Positions 21,289 through 29,829 of a stretch of DNA of 43,241 nucleotides are shown here, one piece after another. The notes below the pieces were generated by a model, which ran no database searches, was not told where the DNA came from, and worked only from the letters and a program-made list of their open reading frames with translations. A program made the position numbers and the translations under genes. Source of the DNA: Leifsonia sp. 71-9 (GTDB lineage Bacteria > Actinomycetota > Actinomycetes > Actinomycetales > Microbacteriaceae); NCBI RefSeq assembly GCF_001898805.1, contig NZ_MKVJ01000001.1:277463-320703 (forward strand). The letters run 5' to 3'. Each line of letters begins with the position of its first letter. The first letter of the stretch is position 1.

Positions 21289-22719
21289 ATGACCGAGCTG
21301 AAGAACTTCGTGAACGGCACGCACGTCGAGGCCCGCGGGGAGGCATCCCTGCCCCTGATAGACCCGGCGACCGAGGAGGTCTACGCGACCTCCCCGGTCT
21401 CCACCGCGGAGGACGTGGGTGACGCCTATCGCGCGGCGCAGGCGGCCTTCGAGGGCTGGGGGAGCACGACCCCGGCGGAGCGTCAGCTGGCGCTGTTCCG
21501 GATCGCCGACGCGATGGAGGAGCGGGCCGAGGAGTTCGCGGACGCCGAGTCGCAGGACACCGGCAAGCCGCGCTCCACCCTGGTGGACGACGAGATCCTG
21601 CTGTCGGTCGACCAGATCCGCTTCTTCGCCGGCGCCGCGCGCAACCTCGAGGGACGCTCGGCCGGCGAGTACATGCGCGACCACACCTCCTTCATCCGCC
21701 GCGAGCCGATCGGCGTCGTCGGGCAGGTGACACCCTGGAACTACCCGCTGAACATGGCGGTCTGGAAGTTCGCGCCGGCGCTGGCCGCGGGCAACACGAC
21801 GGTGCTCAAGCCGTCCGACACGACCCCCCTCTCGACGCTGCTGCTGGCCGAGGTGGCGGCCGAGTTCGTCCCCGCGGGTGTGCTGAACGTGGTGCTGGGC
21901 GACCGCACCACGGGCGCGGCGATGACCGAGAACCCGATCCCGCAGCTGATCTCGATCACGGGGTCCGTGCGCGCCGGTATGGAGGTCGCCCGCGCCGCCT
22001 CCTACGACCTCAAGCGCGTGCACCTCGAGCTGGGCGGCAAGGCGCCGGTCATCGTGTTCGACGACGCCGACATCCCGAAGGCCGTCGAGGGCATCGTCGC
22101 CGCCGGCTACTTCAACGCGGGCCAGGACTGCACCGCCGCGACGCGCCTGCTCGTGCAGAGCGGCATCCACGACGAGTTCGTCGCCGCCCTCGCCGAGTAC
22201 GCCCGCGCCAACGCCCTCACCGGCGGGCCGCGCGAGGACGGCATCCTGTACGGGCCGCTCAACAACGCGAACCAGCTGGCCCAGGTCAGCGGCTTCGTCG
22301 ACCGGCTGCCCGACCACGCGACCGTCGAGCTGGGCGGCAAGCGGCAGGGCGACCGAGGGTACTTCTGGGAGGCGACGATCGTCTCCGGGCTGCGGCAGGA
22401 CGACGATGCGGTGCAGAACGAGATCTTCGGCCCGGTGCAGACCGTGCAGCGGTTCACCGACGAGGCGGAGGCTCTGCGCTGGGCGAACGGCGTGCAGTAC
22501 GGCTTGGCGTCGTCCGTCTGGACGAAGGACCACGGCCGGGCGATGCGCTTCGCGAAGGGGCTCGACTTCGGCTGCGTGTGGATCAACACGCACATCCCGA
22601 TCGTCGCCGAGATGCCGCACGGCGGGTTCAAGCACTCCGGCTACGGCAAGGACCTCTCGCAGTACGGCTTCGAGGACTACACCCGCATCAAGCACGTCAT
22701 GAGCTACATCGGGGAGTGA
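21289..22719 (+). CDS. Aminoaldehyde dehydrogenase (gamma-aminobutyraldehyde dehydrogenase-like)
   Basis: This 476-residue NAD(P)-dependent aldehyde dehydrogenase has the full catalytic set: Asn151 in TPWNYPL, Glu247 in HLELGGK, and nucleophile Cys281 in AGQDCTA, with ITGSVRAG as the cofactor-binding turn. [12 protein letters not shown] and the C-terminal [27 protein letters not shown] are typical of the PatD/PuuC group, which oxidise 4-aminobutanal and similar omega-aminoaldehydes. It would take the aldehyde made by the divergent aminotransferase to GABA or 5-aminovalerate. An upstream GTG/ATG extension in the same frame (from 21181) covers the regulator promoter and is rejected. Confidence 0.92.
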   Translation: MTELKNFVNGTHVEARGEASLPLIDPATEEVYATSPVSTAEDVGDAYRAAQAAFEGWGSTTPAERQLALFRIADAMEERAEEFADAESQDTGKPRSTLVDDEILLSVDQIRFFAGAARNLEGRSAGEYMRDHTSFIRREPIGVVGQVTPWNYPLNMAVWKFAPALAAGNTTVLKPSDTTPLSTLLLAEVAAEFVPAGVLNVVLGDRTTGAAMTENPIPQLISITGSVRAGMEVARAASYDLKRVHLELGGKAPVIVFDDADIPKAVEGIVAAGYFNAGQDCTAATRLLVQSGIHDEFVAALAEYARANALTGGPREDGILYGPLNNANQLAQVSGFVDRLPDHATVELGGKRQGDRGYFWEATIVSGLRQDDDAVQNEIFGPVQTVQRFTDEAEALRWANGVQYGLASSVWTKDHGRAMRFAKGLDFGCVWINTHIPIVAEMPHGGFKHSGYGKDLSQYGFEDYTRIKHVMSYIGE

Positions 22720-22750
22720 CGCGACACGCGGACGGATTCAATCATCCTGT

Positions 22751-22785
22751 CCTATAGGTATTAAGCCAGGACCTCCGGTACGCTG
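22751..22785 (+). promoter_or_regulatory. Upstream region of APC permease gene
   Basis: The 110-bp gap holds the palindrome CCTATAGG near its start and a TACGCT (-10-like) about 45 nt before the gene. A -35 with standard spacing is not evident. GGAAGG lies close before the ATG. Confidence 0.3.
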
Positions 22786-22829
22786 CCCCCACACACATCG
22801 CCGTGTGGAGCTGATCCGGAAGGCATCCG

Positions 22830-24350
22830 ATGTCCGCAGAACCCTCGACCTCATCGGAGCTCGGGGACGGCGAGCACCTCGCCGTCCTCGGCTACGAGGA
22901 CTCGTTCAACCGCTCCATGACCCTCTGGGCGAACTTCGCCCTGGGCTTCACCTACCTGTCGCCGCTGGTGGGCGTGTACTCGCTGTTCGCGACCGCGCTG
23001 GCGACCGGAGGGCCGCCCTCGATCTGGTGGATCCTCATCGTCGGCGCGGGGCAGTTCACGGTCTCGCTGGTCTTCGGCGAGGTGGTGTCGCAGTATCCGA
23101 TCCACGGCGGCATCTACCCGTGGGCCAGGAGGCTGTGGGGCCGGCGGTACGCGTGGATGGCGGCGTGGGTCTACATCTGGGCGATGATCGTGACGATCAC
23201 CGCCGTCGCGTCGTACGGCAGCGGGTTCCTCGCCAGCCTGTTCGGCCTCCCGGTGACCAAGGAGATCACGCTCGGACTCACCGTGCTGCTGCTGATCGTG
23301 GCGCTGGCGCTGAACTTCACCGGCACCAAGACGCTGGCGACCGTGGCGAGGATCGGCCTCGCGGCCGAGCTCGTCGGCGTGATCGCGGTCGGCCTCTACC
23401 TGCTGATCTTCCAGCGCAAGCAGGAGTTCTCCGTCTTCTTCGACTCGATGGGCGTGCAGGGCGACGGCTCGTACCTCGCCGCGTTCCTCGGGGCGGCGCT
23501 CGCGGGGCTGTTCCTCTTCTACGGGTTCGAGGCGTGCGGCGACGTGGCGGAGGAGGTGGCGAACCCGGCCAAGCGCATCCCGATCGCCATGATGATGACG
23601 ATCCTCGTCGGGGGCGTCTCGGCGCTCTTCGCGTTCGGCGGCTACGTGCTCGCCGCTCCTGACCTGCAGAAGATCGTCGCCGGTCAGGATGTGGACCCCA
23701 TCCCGGAGATCCTGCAATCCTCGCTCGGGCCCGTCGGCGCGAAGATCTTCCTGGTCGTCGCCGTGACCGCCTTCCTCTCCTGCGTGCTCAGCCTCCAGGC
23801 CGCTGCGAGCCGCCTGCTGTTCTCGTTCGCGCGCGACGGGATGGTGCCGGCGCACCGCTGGCTCGCCAAGGTGTCCCCGCGCAGCAAGGTGCCGGTCAAC
23901 GCGCTGATCGTCGCCTGCTCGATCCCGGTGATCATCAGTCTGATCGTCTACCTCGGGCCCGACGGCCTGATCACGCAGGTGACCGCGTTCGCCGTGCTGG
24001 GCATCTACGTCGCGTTCCAGTCGGTGGTGCTCGCGTCGCTGCGCCAGCGGCTGCGCGGGTGGCGGCCCGCGGGGCCGTTCTCGCTGGGCCGCGCGGGCGT
24101 CGTCGTCAACGCGATCGCCCTGCTCTACGGCGTCTGCGCGATGCTCCTGCTCGCCTGGCCGACCGCGACCGGGAACGTCTTCAACGACTGGATCGTGCTG
24201 ATCGGCCTCGGGATCGTGGCGGTCTCGGGCGGCCTGTACCTCGTGATCGCGCGGCCGGACCGCCAGTCCGACGCGCCGGAGGGCGACGCGATCCGGGTCG
24301 CCGAACTGCTGCGGGCGCACCGCTCCGGCACCGGGGCTCCGCGGGCCTGA
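22830..24350 (+). CDS. APC-superfamily amino acid/polyamine permease
   Basis: This 506-residue permease has 12 hydrophobic segments. An early NRSMTLWANFALGFTYLSPLVGVYSLF helix and the QYPIHGGIYPWARRLWGRR loop near residues 88-106 are typical of the amino acid transporter (ACT/GABA-permease) branch. The FLFYGFEACGDVAEEVANPAKRIP segment near 230-253 is the conserved helix 6-loop signature. It most likely imports GABA, a polyamine or a related amino acid for the flanking catabolic enzymes. It lies 110 bp downstream of the aldehyde dehydrogenase in the same direction and ends at a strong terminator. Confidence 0.92.
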   Translation: MSAEPSTSSELGDGEHLAVLGYEDSFNRSMTLWANFALGFTYLSPLVGVYSLFATALATGGPPSIWWILIVGAGQFTVSLVFGEVVSQYPIHGGIYPWARRLWGRRYAWMAAWVYIWAMIVTITAVASYGSGFLASLFGLPVTKEITLGLTVLLLIVALALNFTGTKTLATVARIGLAAELVGVIAVGLYLLIFQRKQEFSVFFDSMGVQGDGSYLAAFLGAALAGLFLFYGFEACGDVAEEVANPAKRIPIAMMMTILVGGVSALFAFGGYVLAAPDLQKIVAGQDVDPIPEILQSSLGPVGAKIFLVVAVTAFLSCVLSLQAAASRLLFSFARDGMVPAHRWLAKVSPRSKVPVNALIVACSIPVIISLIVYLGPDGLITQVTAFAVLGIYVAFQSVVLASLRQRLRGWRPAGPFSLGRAGVVVNAIALLYGVCAMLLLAWPTATGNVFNDWIVLIGLGIVAVSGGLYLVIARPDRQSDAPEGDAIRVAELLRAHRSGTGAPRA

Positions 24351-24356
24351 CGCGCA

Positions 24357-24408
24357 GAGAGGTCGCGTCCCGCCGCTCCTGCCTCGGCGGAGCGGGACGC
24401 GACCTCTC
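24357..24408. terminator. Bidirectional terminator with 17-bp perfect stem
   Basis: Arms 24357-24373 and 24392-24408 (outer sequence GAGAGGTCGCG / CGCGACCTCTC) pair perfectly over 17 bp around an 18-base loop. They lie in the 78-bp gap between the permease and the convergent aldehyde dehydrogenase. There is no clear T-run, but stem strength and position indicate termination of both operons. Confidence 0.75.
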
Positions 24409-24428
24409 GTCGTGGCTGGAACGGCCGG

Positions 24429-25832
24429 TCAGGACTCGCGGCGCGGGATGCCCAGCGGGTTGCCGTCGCGGAGCTCGGGCGGCAGCACCTCCTGCGGCGC
24501 GTCCTGATAGGCGATCGGGGTCAGCCAGCGCCGGATCGCCGTCGCCCCCACGGAGGTGTGGACGGAGGCGGTCGTCGCCGGCCAGGAGCCGCCGTGGTGC
24601 TGCGCCCAGCCGATGGCCACTCCGGTGGGCCAGCCGTCGAACAGGAGACGACCGGCGATGCAGCCGAGCGACGCGGCCAGCGCGCTGACGTCCTCGCCGG
24701 GCGCCCGGTGGATGGTCGCGGTGAGCGAGGGCTCCAGTGCGCCGACGAGGGCGTCCAGCTCCGCATCCCGGTAGCGCACGACCACGCTGACCGGGCCGAA
24801 GCACTCGGCGAGGAACGCGTCGGCGTGGGCGAGGAAGGTGCCCGCGTCCGTCAGGACGAGTGCCGGCGCGGATTCGCCCGCCGAGCCCGCCGTGCCGCGC
24901 ACGACCTCGACGCCCGGCAGATCGCCGAACGCCTCGACGCCGGTGGAGAACGCGTCGGTCATCCCGGCCGTCAGCTGCCGCGACGACGGTGCGTCACGGA
25001 GGGCCTCCCGCGCGGCGTCCTCGACAGCGCCGCCGACCGGCACGAAGACGAGCCCGGGCTTGGTGCAGTACTGCCCGGCGTCTCGCGTGAACGTGCCGAC
25101 CAGGCCCGCGCCGATCTCCGGCCCGCGCACGGCGGCCGCGGCCGGCGTGACGACGACCGGGTTGATGCTTCCGAGCTCCCCGTAGAACGGGATGGGCCTC
25201 GGCCGTGCGGAGGCGAGGTCGAAGAGCGCCCGGCCGCCGCGCTCCGAACCCGTGAATCCCGCCGCCGCGATCGCGGGATGCTGCACGAGCGCGACGCCCG
25301 CGTCCATCCCCTCGACGAGCGTGAACATCCCGGCAGGAAGCACGGTCTGCGCCAGCTCGGCGGTGCGGCGGGACAGCTCCGGGTGGCCGGGGTGCGCCTT
25401 CACGACCACCGGGCAGCCGGCCGCGAGGGCGGAGGCGGTGTCGTTGCCCAGCACGGAGAAGGCGAACGGGAAGTTGGAGGCCGTGTAGACCGCGACCGGG
25501 CCGAGCGGGCGCAGCATGCGGCGCAGATCCGGCCGGGGCGGGATGAGCGCGGGATCGGGGGAGTCGAGCGTCGCCTCCAGGTAGCCGCCCTCGCGCACGA
25601 CGTCGGCGAAGAACCGCAGCTGCGCCGCCGTGCGGGTGACCTCGCCGTCGAGCCGAGTGTCGGAGAGCCCCGTCTCGGCGGCGGCGATGCGCACGAGTTC
25701 CGCGCGGTCGGCCTCCAGCTCGAGGGTGAGCGCCTCCAGCCAGCCCGCGCGCTCGGCGCGCGTGGTGACCGAGCGGGCGGCCACGGTCGCGGCCGTCGCC
25801 GCGGCGTCGACCGTCTCGACCGCGGCGCTCAT
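24429..25832 (-). CDS. Aldehyde dehydrogenase, ketoglutarate-semialdehyde dehydrogenase-like
   Basis: This 467-residue enzyme has the key residues Asn120 (TASNFPF), Glu219 (GELGS) and Cys256 (AGQYCTKPG), and a cofactor turn GFTGSERGGRAL. The FPFAFSVLGNDTASALAAGCPVVVKAHPGHP block (121-151) is characteristic of the NADP-preferring alpha-ketoglutaric-semialdehyde dehydrogenase branch. It would oxidise a dicarboxylate semialdehyde (2-oxoglutarate or glutarate semialdehyde) to the diacid. Its ATG overlaps the acyl-CoA dehydrogenase stop (ATGA), so it is the last gene of a coupled three-gene operon. Given its neighbours, glutarate semialdehyde is an attractive but unproven substrate. Confidence 0.85.
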   Translation of the reverse strand: MSAAVETVDAAATAATVAARSVTTRAERAGWLEALTLELEADRAELVRIAAAETGLSDTRLDGEVTRTAAQLRFFADVVREGGYLEATLDSPDPALIPPRPDLRRMLRPLGPVAVYTASNFPFAFSVLGNDTASALAAGCPVVVKAHPGHPELSRRTAELAQTVLPAGMFTLVEGMDAGVALVQHPAIAAAGFTGSERGGRALFDLASARPRPIPFYGELGSINPVVVTPAAAAVRGPEIGAGLVGTFTRDAGQYCTKPGLVFVPVGGAVEDAAREALRDAPSSRQLTAGMTDAFSTGVEAFGDLPGVEVVRGTAGSAGESAPALVLTDAGTFLAHADAFLAECFGPVSVVVRYRDAELDALVGALEPSLTATIHRAPGEDVSALAASLGCIAGRLLFDGWPTGVAIGWAQHHGGSWPATTASVHTSVGATAIRRWLTPIAYQDAPQEVLPPELRDGNPLGIPRRES

Positions 25833-26995
25833 GCGAAGGCCGCCAGACCGGTGAGCGCACGCCCGAGCACGAGCGTGTGGATCTCGTCCGTGCCCTCGTA
25901 GGTGCGCACCGACTCGAGGTTGGCCATATGGCGCATGACCGGGAACGCGTTCGTGATGCCGTCCCCGCCGAGGATGGTGCGCGCCTCCCGTGCGATCGCC
26001 AGTGCCTCCCGCACGCTGTTGAGCTTGCCCACGCTGATCTGGGTGGGCGTGAGGCGACCCGCCTCCTTCAATCGCCCCAGGTGCAGCGCGAGCAGCACGC
26101 CCTTCTCGTACTCGACGAGCATGTTCGCGAGTTTCTCCTGAATGAGCTGGGTCGCGCCGATCGGGCGGCCGAAGACCTGACGCGCCGTCGCGCGCGCGAT
26201 CGACACCTCCAGGCAGTCGCGGGCCGCACCCATCGCACCCCAGACGATCCCGTAGCGGGCCTCGTTGAGGCAGGAGAACGGGCCGGACAGCCCGCGGGCG
26301 CCGGGCAGCTGCGCGGACGCGGGCACGCGCACCTCGTCGAGCACCACGTCGCACTGCACGGAGGCGCGCATCGAGAGCTTGCCGTCGATCGCGGTGGCGG
26401 AGAAGCCGGGCGTGGTCGTCGGCACGAGGAACCCGCGCACGCCGTCCTCGGTCGCCGCCCAGACCACGGCGACGTCGGCGAGGGCGGCGAGGCCGATCCA
26501 GCGCTTGACGCCGGTGATCACCCAGTCGTCGCCGTCGCGCCGCGCTCGGGTGGTCATGGCCGCCGGATCGCTCCCGCCGTCGGGCTCGGTGAGGGCGAAG
26601 CAGCCGATCCGCTCGCCGCGCGCCATCGGCGGCAACCACTCGGCCTTCTGCTCGTCGGAGCCGAATTTCGAGATCGCGCTCATCGCGAGCGAGCCCTGCA
26701 CCGAGACGAAGGTGCGCCAGCCGCTGTCGGCCGCCTCGAGCTCGTGGCAGACCAGGCCGTAGCTGACCGCGCCGGCGCCGGCGCAGCCCTCGTCCGTCAG
26801 GTGCATGCCGAGGAAGCCCTGGGCGCCGAGCTCGGCGACGAGCTCCCGGCGGAAGTGCTTGTCCTCGAAGTCCTGCTCGATCACCGGGCGGATGCGGTCG
26901 GTTGCGAACGTGCGCGCCTTCGCCGCCCAGCCGCGCTCCTCGTCGCTGAGCAGGTGGTCGATGCTGAAGGCCTCGTCGAGGGAGGATGCGGTCAC
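25829..26995 (-). CDS. Acyl-CoA dehydrogenase, glutaryl-CoA dehydrogenase-like
   Basis: This 388-residue flavoenzyme has the standard acyl-CoA dehydrogenase layout. Landmarks are IGCFALTEPDGGSDPAAM (about 129-146, FAD/substrate site), KRWIGLAALADVAVVWA, the FGRPIGATQLIQEKLANM helix, and the catalytic Glu367 in RTYEGTDEIH. The TYEGT glutamate and the overall sequence resemble glutaryl-CoA dehydrogenase, which oxidises and decarboxylates glutaryl-CoA to crotonyl-CoA. Start GTG 26995 overlaps the CoA-transferase stop (GTGA). Pairing with a class III CoA-transferase and a semialdehyde dehydrogenase supports glutarate degradation. Confidence 0.88.
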   Translation of the reverse strand: MTASSLDEAFSIDHLLSDEERGWAAKARTFATDRIRPVIEQDFEDKHFRRELVAELGAQGFLGMHLTDEGCAGAGAVSYGLVCHELEAADSGWRTFVSVQGSLAMSAISKFGSDEQKAEWLPPMARGERIGCFALTEPDGGSDPAAMTTRARRDGDDWVITGVKRWIGLAALADVAVVWAATEDGVRGFLVPTTTPGFSATAIDGKLSMRASVQCDVVLDEVRVPASAQLPGARGLSGPFSCLNEARYGIVWGAMGAARDCLEVSIARATARQVFGRPIGATQLIQEKLANMLVEYEKGVLLALHLGRLKEAGRLTPTQISVGKLNSVREALAIAREARTILGGDGITNAFPVMRHMANLESVRTYEGTDEIHTLVLGRALTGLAAFA

Positions 26996-28182
26996 GGTGT
27001 GTCCCTATCGTCGGTGGTGGATGGCGTCGTGGTCGGGGCGGGCGCGTCGTCGCGCCAGTACGGCTCGTGCTCGCCGAGCAGGGGCGGCGGCGTCCGATGG
27101 ACGGCCGGGGCGGTGTCGAGCCGGATCGGTGTCGCGGGCTGGCGGCTGCTGCGGCCGGAGGCCGGGTCGCGGGTCTCGACCGTGGGGGAGAGCCCGAGGG
27201 AGTCGGCGAAGGCGAACGCCTCGGCGACCGAGTTGACCAGGCCGGCGGGCACGCGCGCGCGGCCGAAGGCGCTGACCCAGTCCGCGGCGGGGCGCTCGGC
27301 GAGTGCGGGCTCCAGGAGCGACCGCAGTGCGGCGCGGTGCCCGACGCGGGCCTCGTTCGTCGCGAAGCGGTCGTCGCTCGCGAGCGCGGGGAGGCCGATC
27401 GTCGCGGCGAAGGCGGCGAACTGCCGGTCGTTGCCGACCGCGACGACGAGCTCCCGGTCGGCCGCGTGGAACAGCTCGTAGGGAGCGATGCTGGGGTGCG
27501 CGTTCCCGAGGCGGGGTGGCGGGGTCCCGGTCGCGAGGGTGCTGGACGCCTGGTTCGTCAGGGCCGCGAGCAGCGATCCGAGCAGGTCCACGTCGACCCG
27601 GGATCCCCGCCCGGTCTCGTCGCGGGAGCGCAGGGCGAGCAGGATGCCCGCGAGCGCGTTCTGGCCGGTGAGGATGTCCACCAGCGCCACGCCGACCTTG
27701 CTGGGCTCTCCTTCTGGTGCACCCGTGATCGACATCAGCCCGCCGACGGCCTGCACGAGCAGGTCGTAGCCGGGCAGGGCGGCGCCGGCCTCCCGTCCGA
27801 ATCCGGTGATCGAGCAGTACACCACGCCCGGATTCTCCGCCCGCAACGACGCCTCGTCGAGCCCGAACGACTCCATCACACCCGGACGGAAGTTCTCGAC
27901 GATCACGTCCGCGGTCGTGGCGAGCCGACGGGCGTCCGCGAGCCCCGCCTCCGTGCGCAGGTCGCACACCACCGACCGCTTGTTGCGGTTGACCGAGGCG
28001 AAGTACGTGGATTCGCCGGCGGCGTCGACGGGAGGGCGCCAGGCCCGGGTGTCGTCGCCCGCGGGGCTCTCGATCTTCACGACGTCGGCGCCGAAGTCGG
28101 CGAGCATCATCGTGGCGTAGGGGCCGGCGAGCACGCGGGAGAAATCCGCGACGCGCACTCCGGCGAGGACTCCGTCGGCCAT
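26992..28182 (-). CDS. Family III CoA-transferase (CaiB/BaiF), probable dicarboxylate-CoA transferase
   Basis: This 396-residue protein begins LAGVRVADFSRVLAGPYATMMLADFGADVVKIE, the family III opening. It contains VNRNKRSVVCDL, NFRPGVMESFGL and the catalytic Asp140 in LPGYDLLVQAVGG. These enzymes swap CoA between carboxylic acids through an aspartyl-CoA anhydride. Next to a glutaryl-CoA-dehydrogenase-like enzyme, succinyl-CoA:glutarate transfer is the best guess. ATG 28182 has GGAG upstream. The last 25 residues are a Thr/Pro/Asp-rich tail. It is the promoter-proximal gene of the minus-strand operon, divergent from the GntR gene. Confidence 0.88.
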   Translation of the reverse strand: MADGVLAGVRVADFSRVLAGPYATMMLADFGADVVKIESPAGDDTRAWRPPVDAAGESTYFASVNRNKRSVVCDLRTEAGLADARRLATTADVIVENFRPGVMESFGLDEASLRAENPGVVYCSITGFGREAGAALPGYDLLVQAVGGLMSITGAPEGEPSKVGVALVDILTGQNALAGILLALRSRDETGRGSRVDVDLLGSLLAALTNQASSTLATGTPPPRLGNAHPSIAPYELFHAADRELVVAVGNDRQFAAFAATIGLPALASDDRFATNEARVGHRAALRSLLEPALAERPAADWVSAFGRARVPAGLVNSVAEAFAFADSLGLSPTVETRDPASGRSSRQPATPIRLDTAPAVHRTPPPLLGEHEPYWRDDAPAPTTTPSTTDDRDTP

Positions 28183-28238
28183 GCTGCGCTCCGTTCCGCT
28201 GCCGGGCGCTCCCGTGCGCCGCGATCGTGAATTCATCC

Positions 28239-28267
28239 TATACCGAATGATTGCGGCGGGATATCGT
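28239..28267. promoter_or_regulatory. Divergent promoter region, CoA-transferase / GntR
   Basis: The 91-bp gap contains TATCGT (28262-28267), 6 nt before the GntR GTG at 28274, a leaderless -10 for the plus strand. An A+T-rich ATTCATCCTATACCGAATGAT core (28231-28251) with TCAT/ATGA ends is a possible GntR operator and includes a minus-strand TATAGG -10. Confidence 0.45.
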
Positions 28268-28273
28268 GGGCGG

Positions 28274-29065
28274 GTGACCAGCGCGACCGACCCGACCGGG
28301 ACGACCGGGCCCGCACGGGTGTCCCCGGGCGCCCGCGATGCGGTGTTCGCGCAGCTCGCCGATGTCGGCCGTGCCGAGCAGGTGTCGCGGCGGATCGCCG
28401 ATGCGATCGTGCTCGGCGTGCTCGTGCCGGGGGAGCGCCTCCCGAGCGAGGCCGAGCTCGCGCGCCGCTTCGGCGTCGCCCTCGTGACGGCGCGGGAGGG
28501 CCTCGGGATGCTCCGGGAGGCCGGGCTCGTCGACACGCGCCGGGGCCGCGACGGCGGGAGCTTCGTCGTCGCTCCGGACGGCGGCGAAGACGCCTTGCTC
28601 TCCGCGCGCCTCCACGGCCTCTCGCAGGTCGAGCTCGCGGACCTCGGCGTCTACGTGACGGCGATCGCCGCCGGCTGCGCAGACCGGGCGGCCGAGCGGG
28701 CAACGGCCGCCGACGGCGAGCGCCTCGCGGGCTGGCTCGACGCTGCATCGTTCGGCACGCCCGCCGACGCCCGGCGCAACGCCGGCGGCTTCCTCCTCGA
28801 GCTCGCCGTGCTCAGCCAGTCCGCCCGGCTGGTGCGCGAGCAGATCCGCCTCCAGGCCGAGTACGGCCCGCTGCTCTGGATCGGCCTGTACGACGCCGCC
28901 CCGCGCGAGCGCGCCGTCCTCGCGATGAGAGCCGTCGCCCGCGCCGTCGCCCAGAGCGATCGGGACGGCGCCCGGGAGGCGGTGACCGACCTGGTCTCGT
29001 CGGTGACGGAGTGGCTGCTCGCGGCGAAGGCCCGCCTGGAGCGGGGCGGTGTGGCCGATGCCTGA
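28274..29065 (+). CDS. GntR-family (FadR-type) transcriptional regulator
   Basis: This 263-residue regulator has a winged helix-turn-helix (EQVSRRIADAIVLGVLVPGERLPSEAELARRFGVALVTAREGLGMLREAGLVDTRRGRDGGSFV, about 35-98) and an all-helical C-terminal FCD-like domain, the FadR/VanR arrangement for sensing organic acids. It is divergent from the CoA-transferase operon and most likely controls it. The start GTG 28274 is supported by the TATCGT box 6 nt upstream; earlier in-frame starts would lie in the promoter. Its stop overlaps the Cache-domain gene by eight bases, so the two are coupled. Confidence 0.88.
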   Translation: MTSATDPTGTTGPARVSPGARDAVFAQLADVGRAEQVSRRIADAIVLGVLVPGERLPSEAELARRFGVALVTAREGLGMLREAGLVDTRRGRDGGSFVVAPDGGEDALLSARLHGLSQVELADLGVYVTAIAAGCADRAAERATAADGERLAGWLDAASFGTPADARRNAGGFLLELAVLSQSARLVREQIRLQAEYGPLLWIGLYDAAPRERAVLAMRAVARAVAQSDRDGAREAVTDLVSSVTEWLLAAKARLERGGVADA

Positions 29066-29783
29066 GCCTTCGCCCGACCTCGCCGCCGCGGCCCAGCACG
29101 TCGGCGACCTCTTCTCCCGCCTCCAGCAGACGCTGGGGCGCTGGCGCGACGCGGTGCTCGCCGCCACGCCCGAGCGGCCGACCACGGCGGCCCTCGACGC
29201 GGCCGTCGGCGCCCTCGTGCTGCCCGAGCTGGACGATCCGGCGGCCCTCGTCATCGGGGCCGGGTTCATCGCGGCGCCCGAGCTGACCGGGACCGACGCC
29301 GTCCACTTCTCCTGGTGGCTCGGGCCGCTGGAGGAGAACCCGGTCTACGGCGCCACGACCGGGCCGACGAAGCTCGACCTCGGCACGCGCTCCTACACCG
29401 ACTATCTGCGGGACTTCCGCTCGCTGGAGTGGTACCGTGTCCCGCAGTCCACCCATCGGACGCACGTGACCGGTCCGTACGTCGACCACCTGTGCACGTG
29501 CGACTACATCGTCACGGTGACCGCTCCGGTGGAACGGGAGGGCGGGATGATCGGCGTCGTCGGCGTCGACGTCTTCGTCAAGCGCCTCGAGCACGAGCTG
29601 CTGCCCGGACTGCTGGCGACCGGGGTGCCGCTGGTCCTCGTCAACGCGGACGGCCGGGTGGTGGTCTCGACCGACCCCGCCGTGCTTCCCGGGACCGTCC
29701 GGCGCACCGTCGCCGACCCCGACAGGGACGTGACGTGCCCCGGCACCCCGTTCCGCCTCGCTCCGACGACTACACTCGGATAG
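29058..29783 (+). CDS. Soluble Cache (PDC-like) domain protein
   Basis: This 241-residue protein has an N-terminal helix (about 5-35) and a single PDC/Cache-type sensor fold. Features include VIGAGFIAAPELTGTDAVHFSWWLG, LDLGTRSYTDYLRDFRSLEWYRVP, TGPYVDHLCTCDYIVTVTAPVEREGGMIGVVGVDVFVKRLE and a closing VLVNADGRVVVSTDP strand pair. The GVVGVDV segment is typical of ligand-binding Cache domains of chemoreceptors and kinases. Here there is no transmembrane helix, signal peptide or output domain, so it is probably cytoplasmic. Overlap with the GntR gene suggests it feeds the same regulatory circuit, perhaps by binding a catabolic intermediate. Confidence 0.8.
   Translation: MPEPSPDLAAAAQHVGDLFSRLQQTLGRWRDAVLAATPERPTTAALDAAVGALVLPELDDPAALVIGAGFIAAPELTGTDAVHFSWWLGPLEENPVYGATTGPTKLDLGTRSYTDYLRDFRSLEWYRVPQSTHRTHVTGPYVDHLCTCDYIVTVTAPVEREGGMIGVVGVDVFVKRLEHELLPGLLATGVPLVLVNADGRVVVSTDPAVLPGTVRRTVADPDRDVTCPGTPFRLAPTTTLG
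29769..29774 (+). promoter_or_regulatory. Possible promoter of FHA gene
   Basis: TACACT lies within the last codons of the Cache gene, about 55 nt before the FHA GTG start, which has GAGAAGGGGG as ribosome site. The -35 is unclear. Confidence 0.35.
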
Positions 29784-29829
29784 GCCGCCGCGGCAGGCGG
29801 CCGCCGTGACGACGAGAAGGGGGCGCCGC

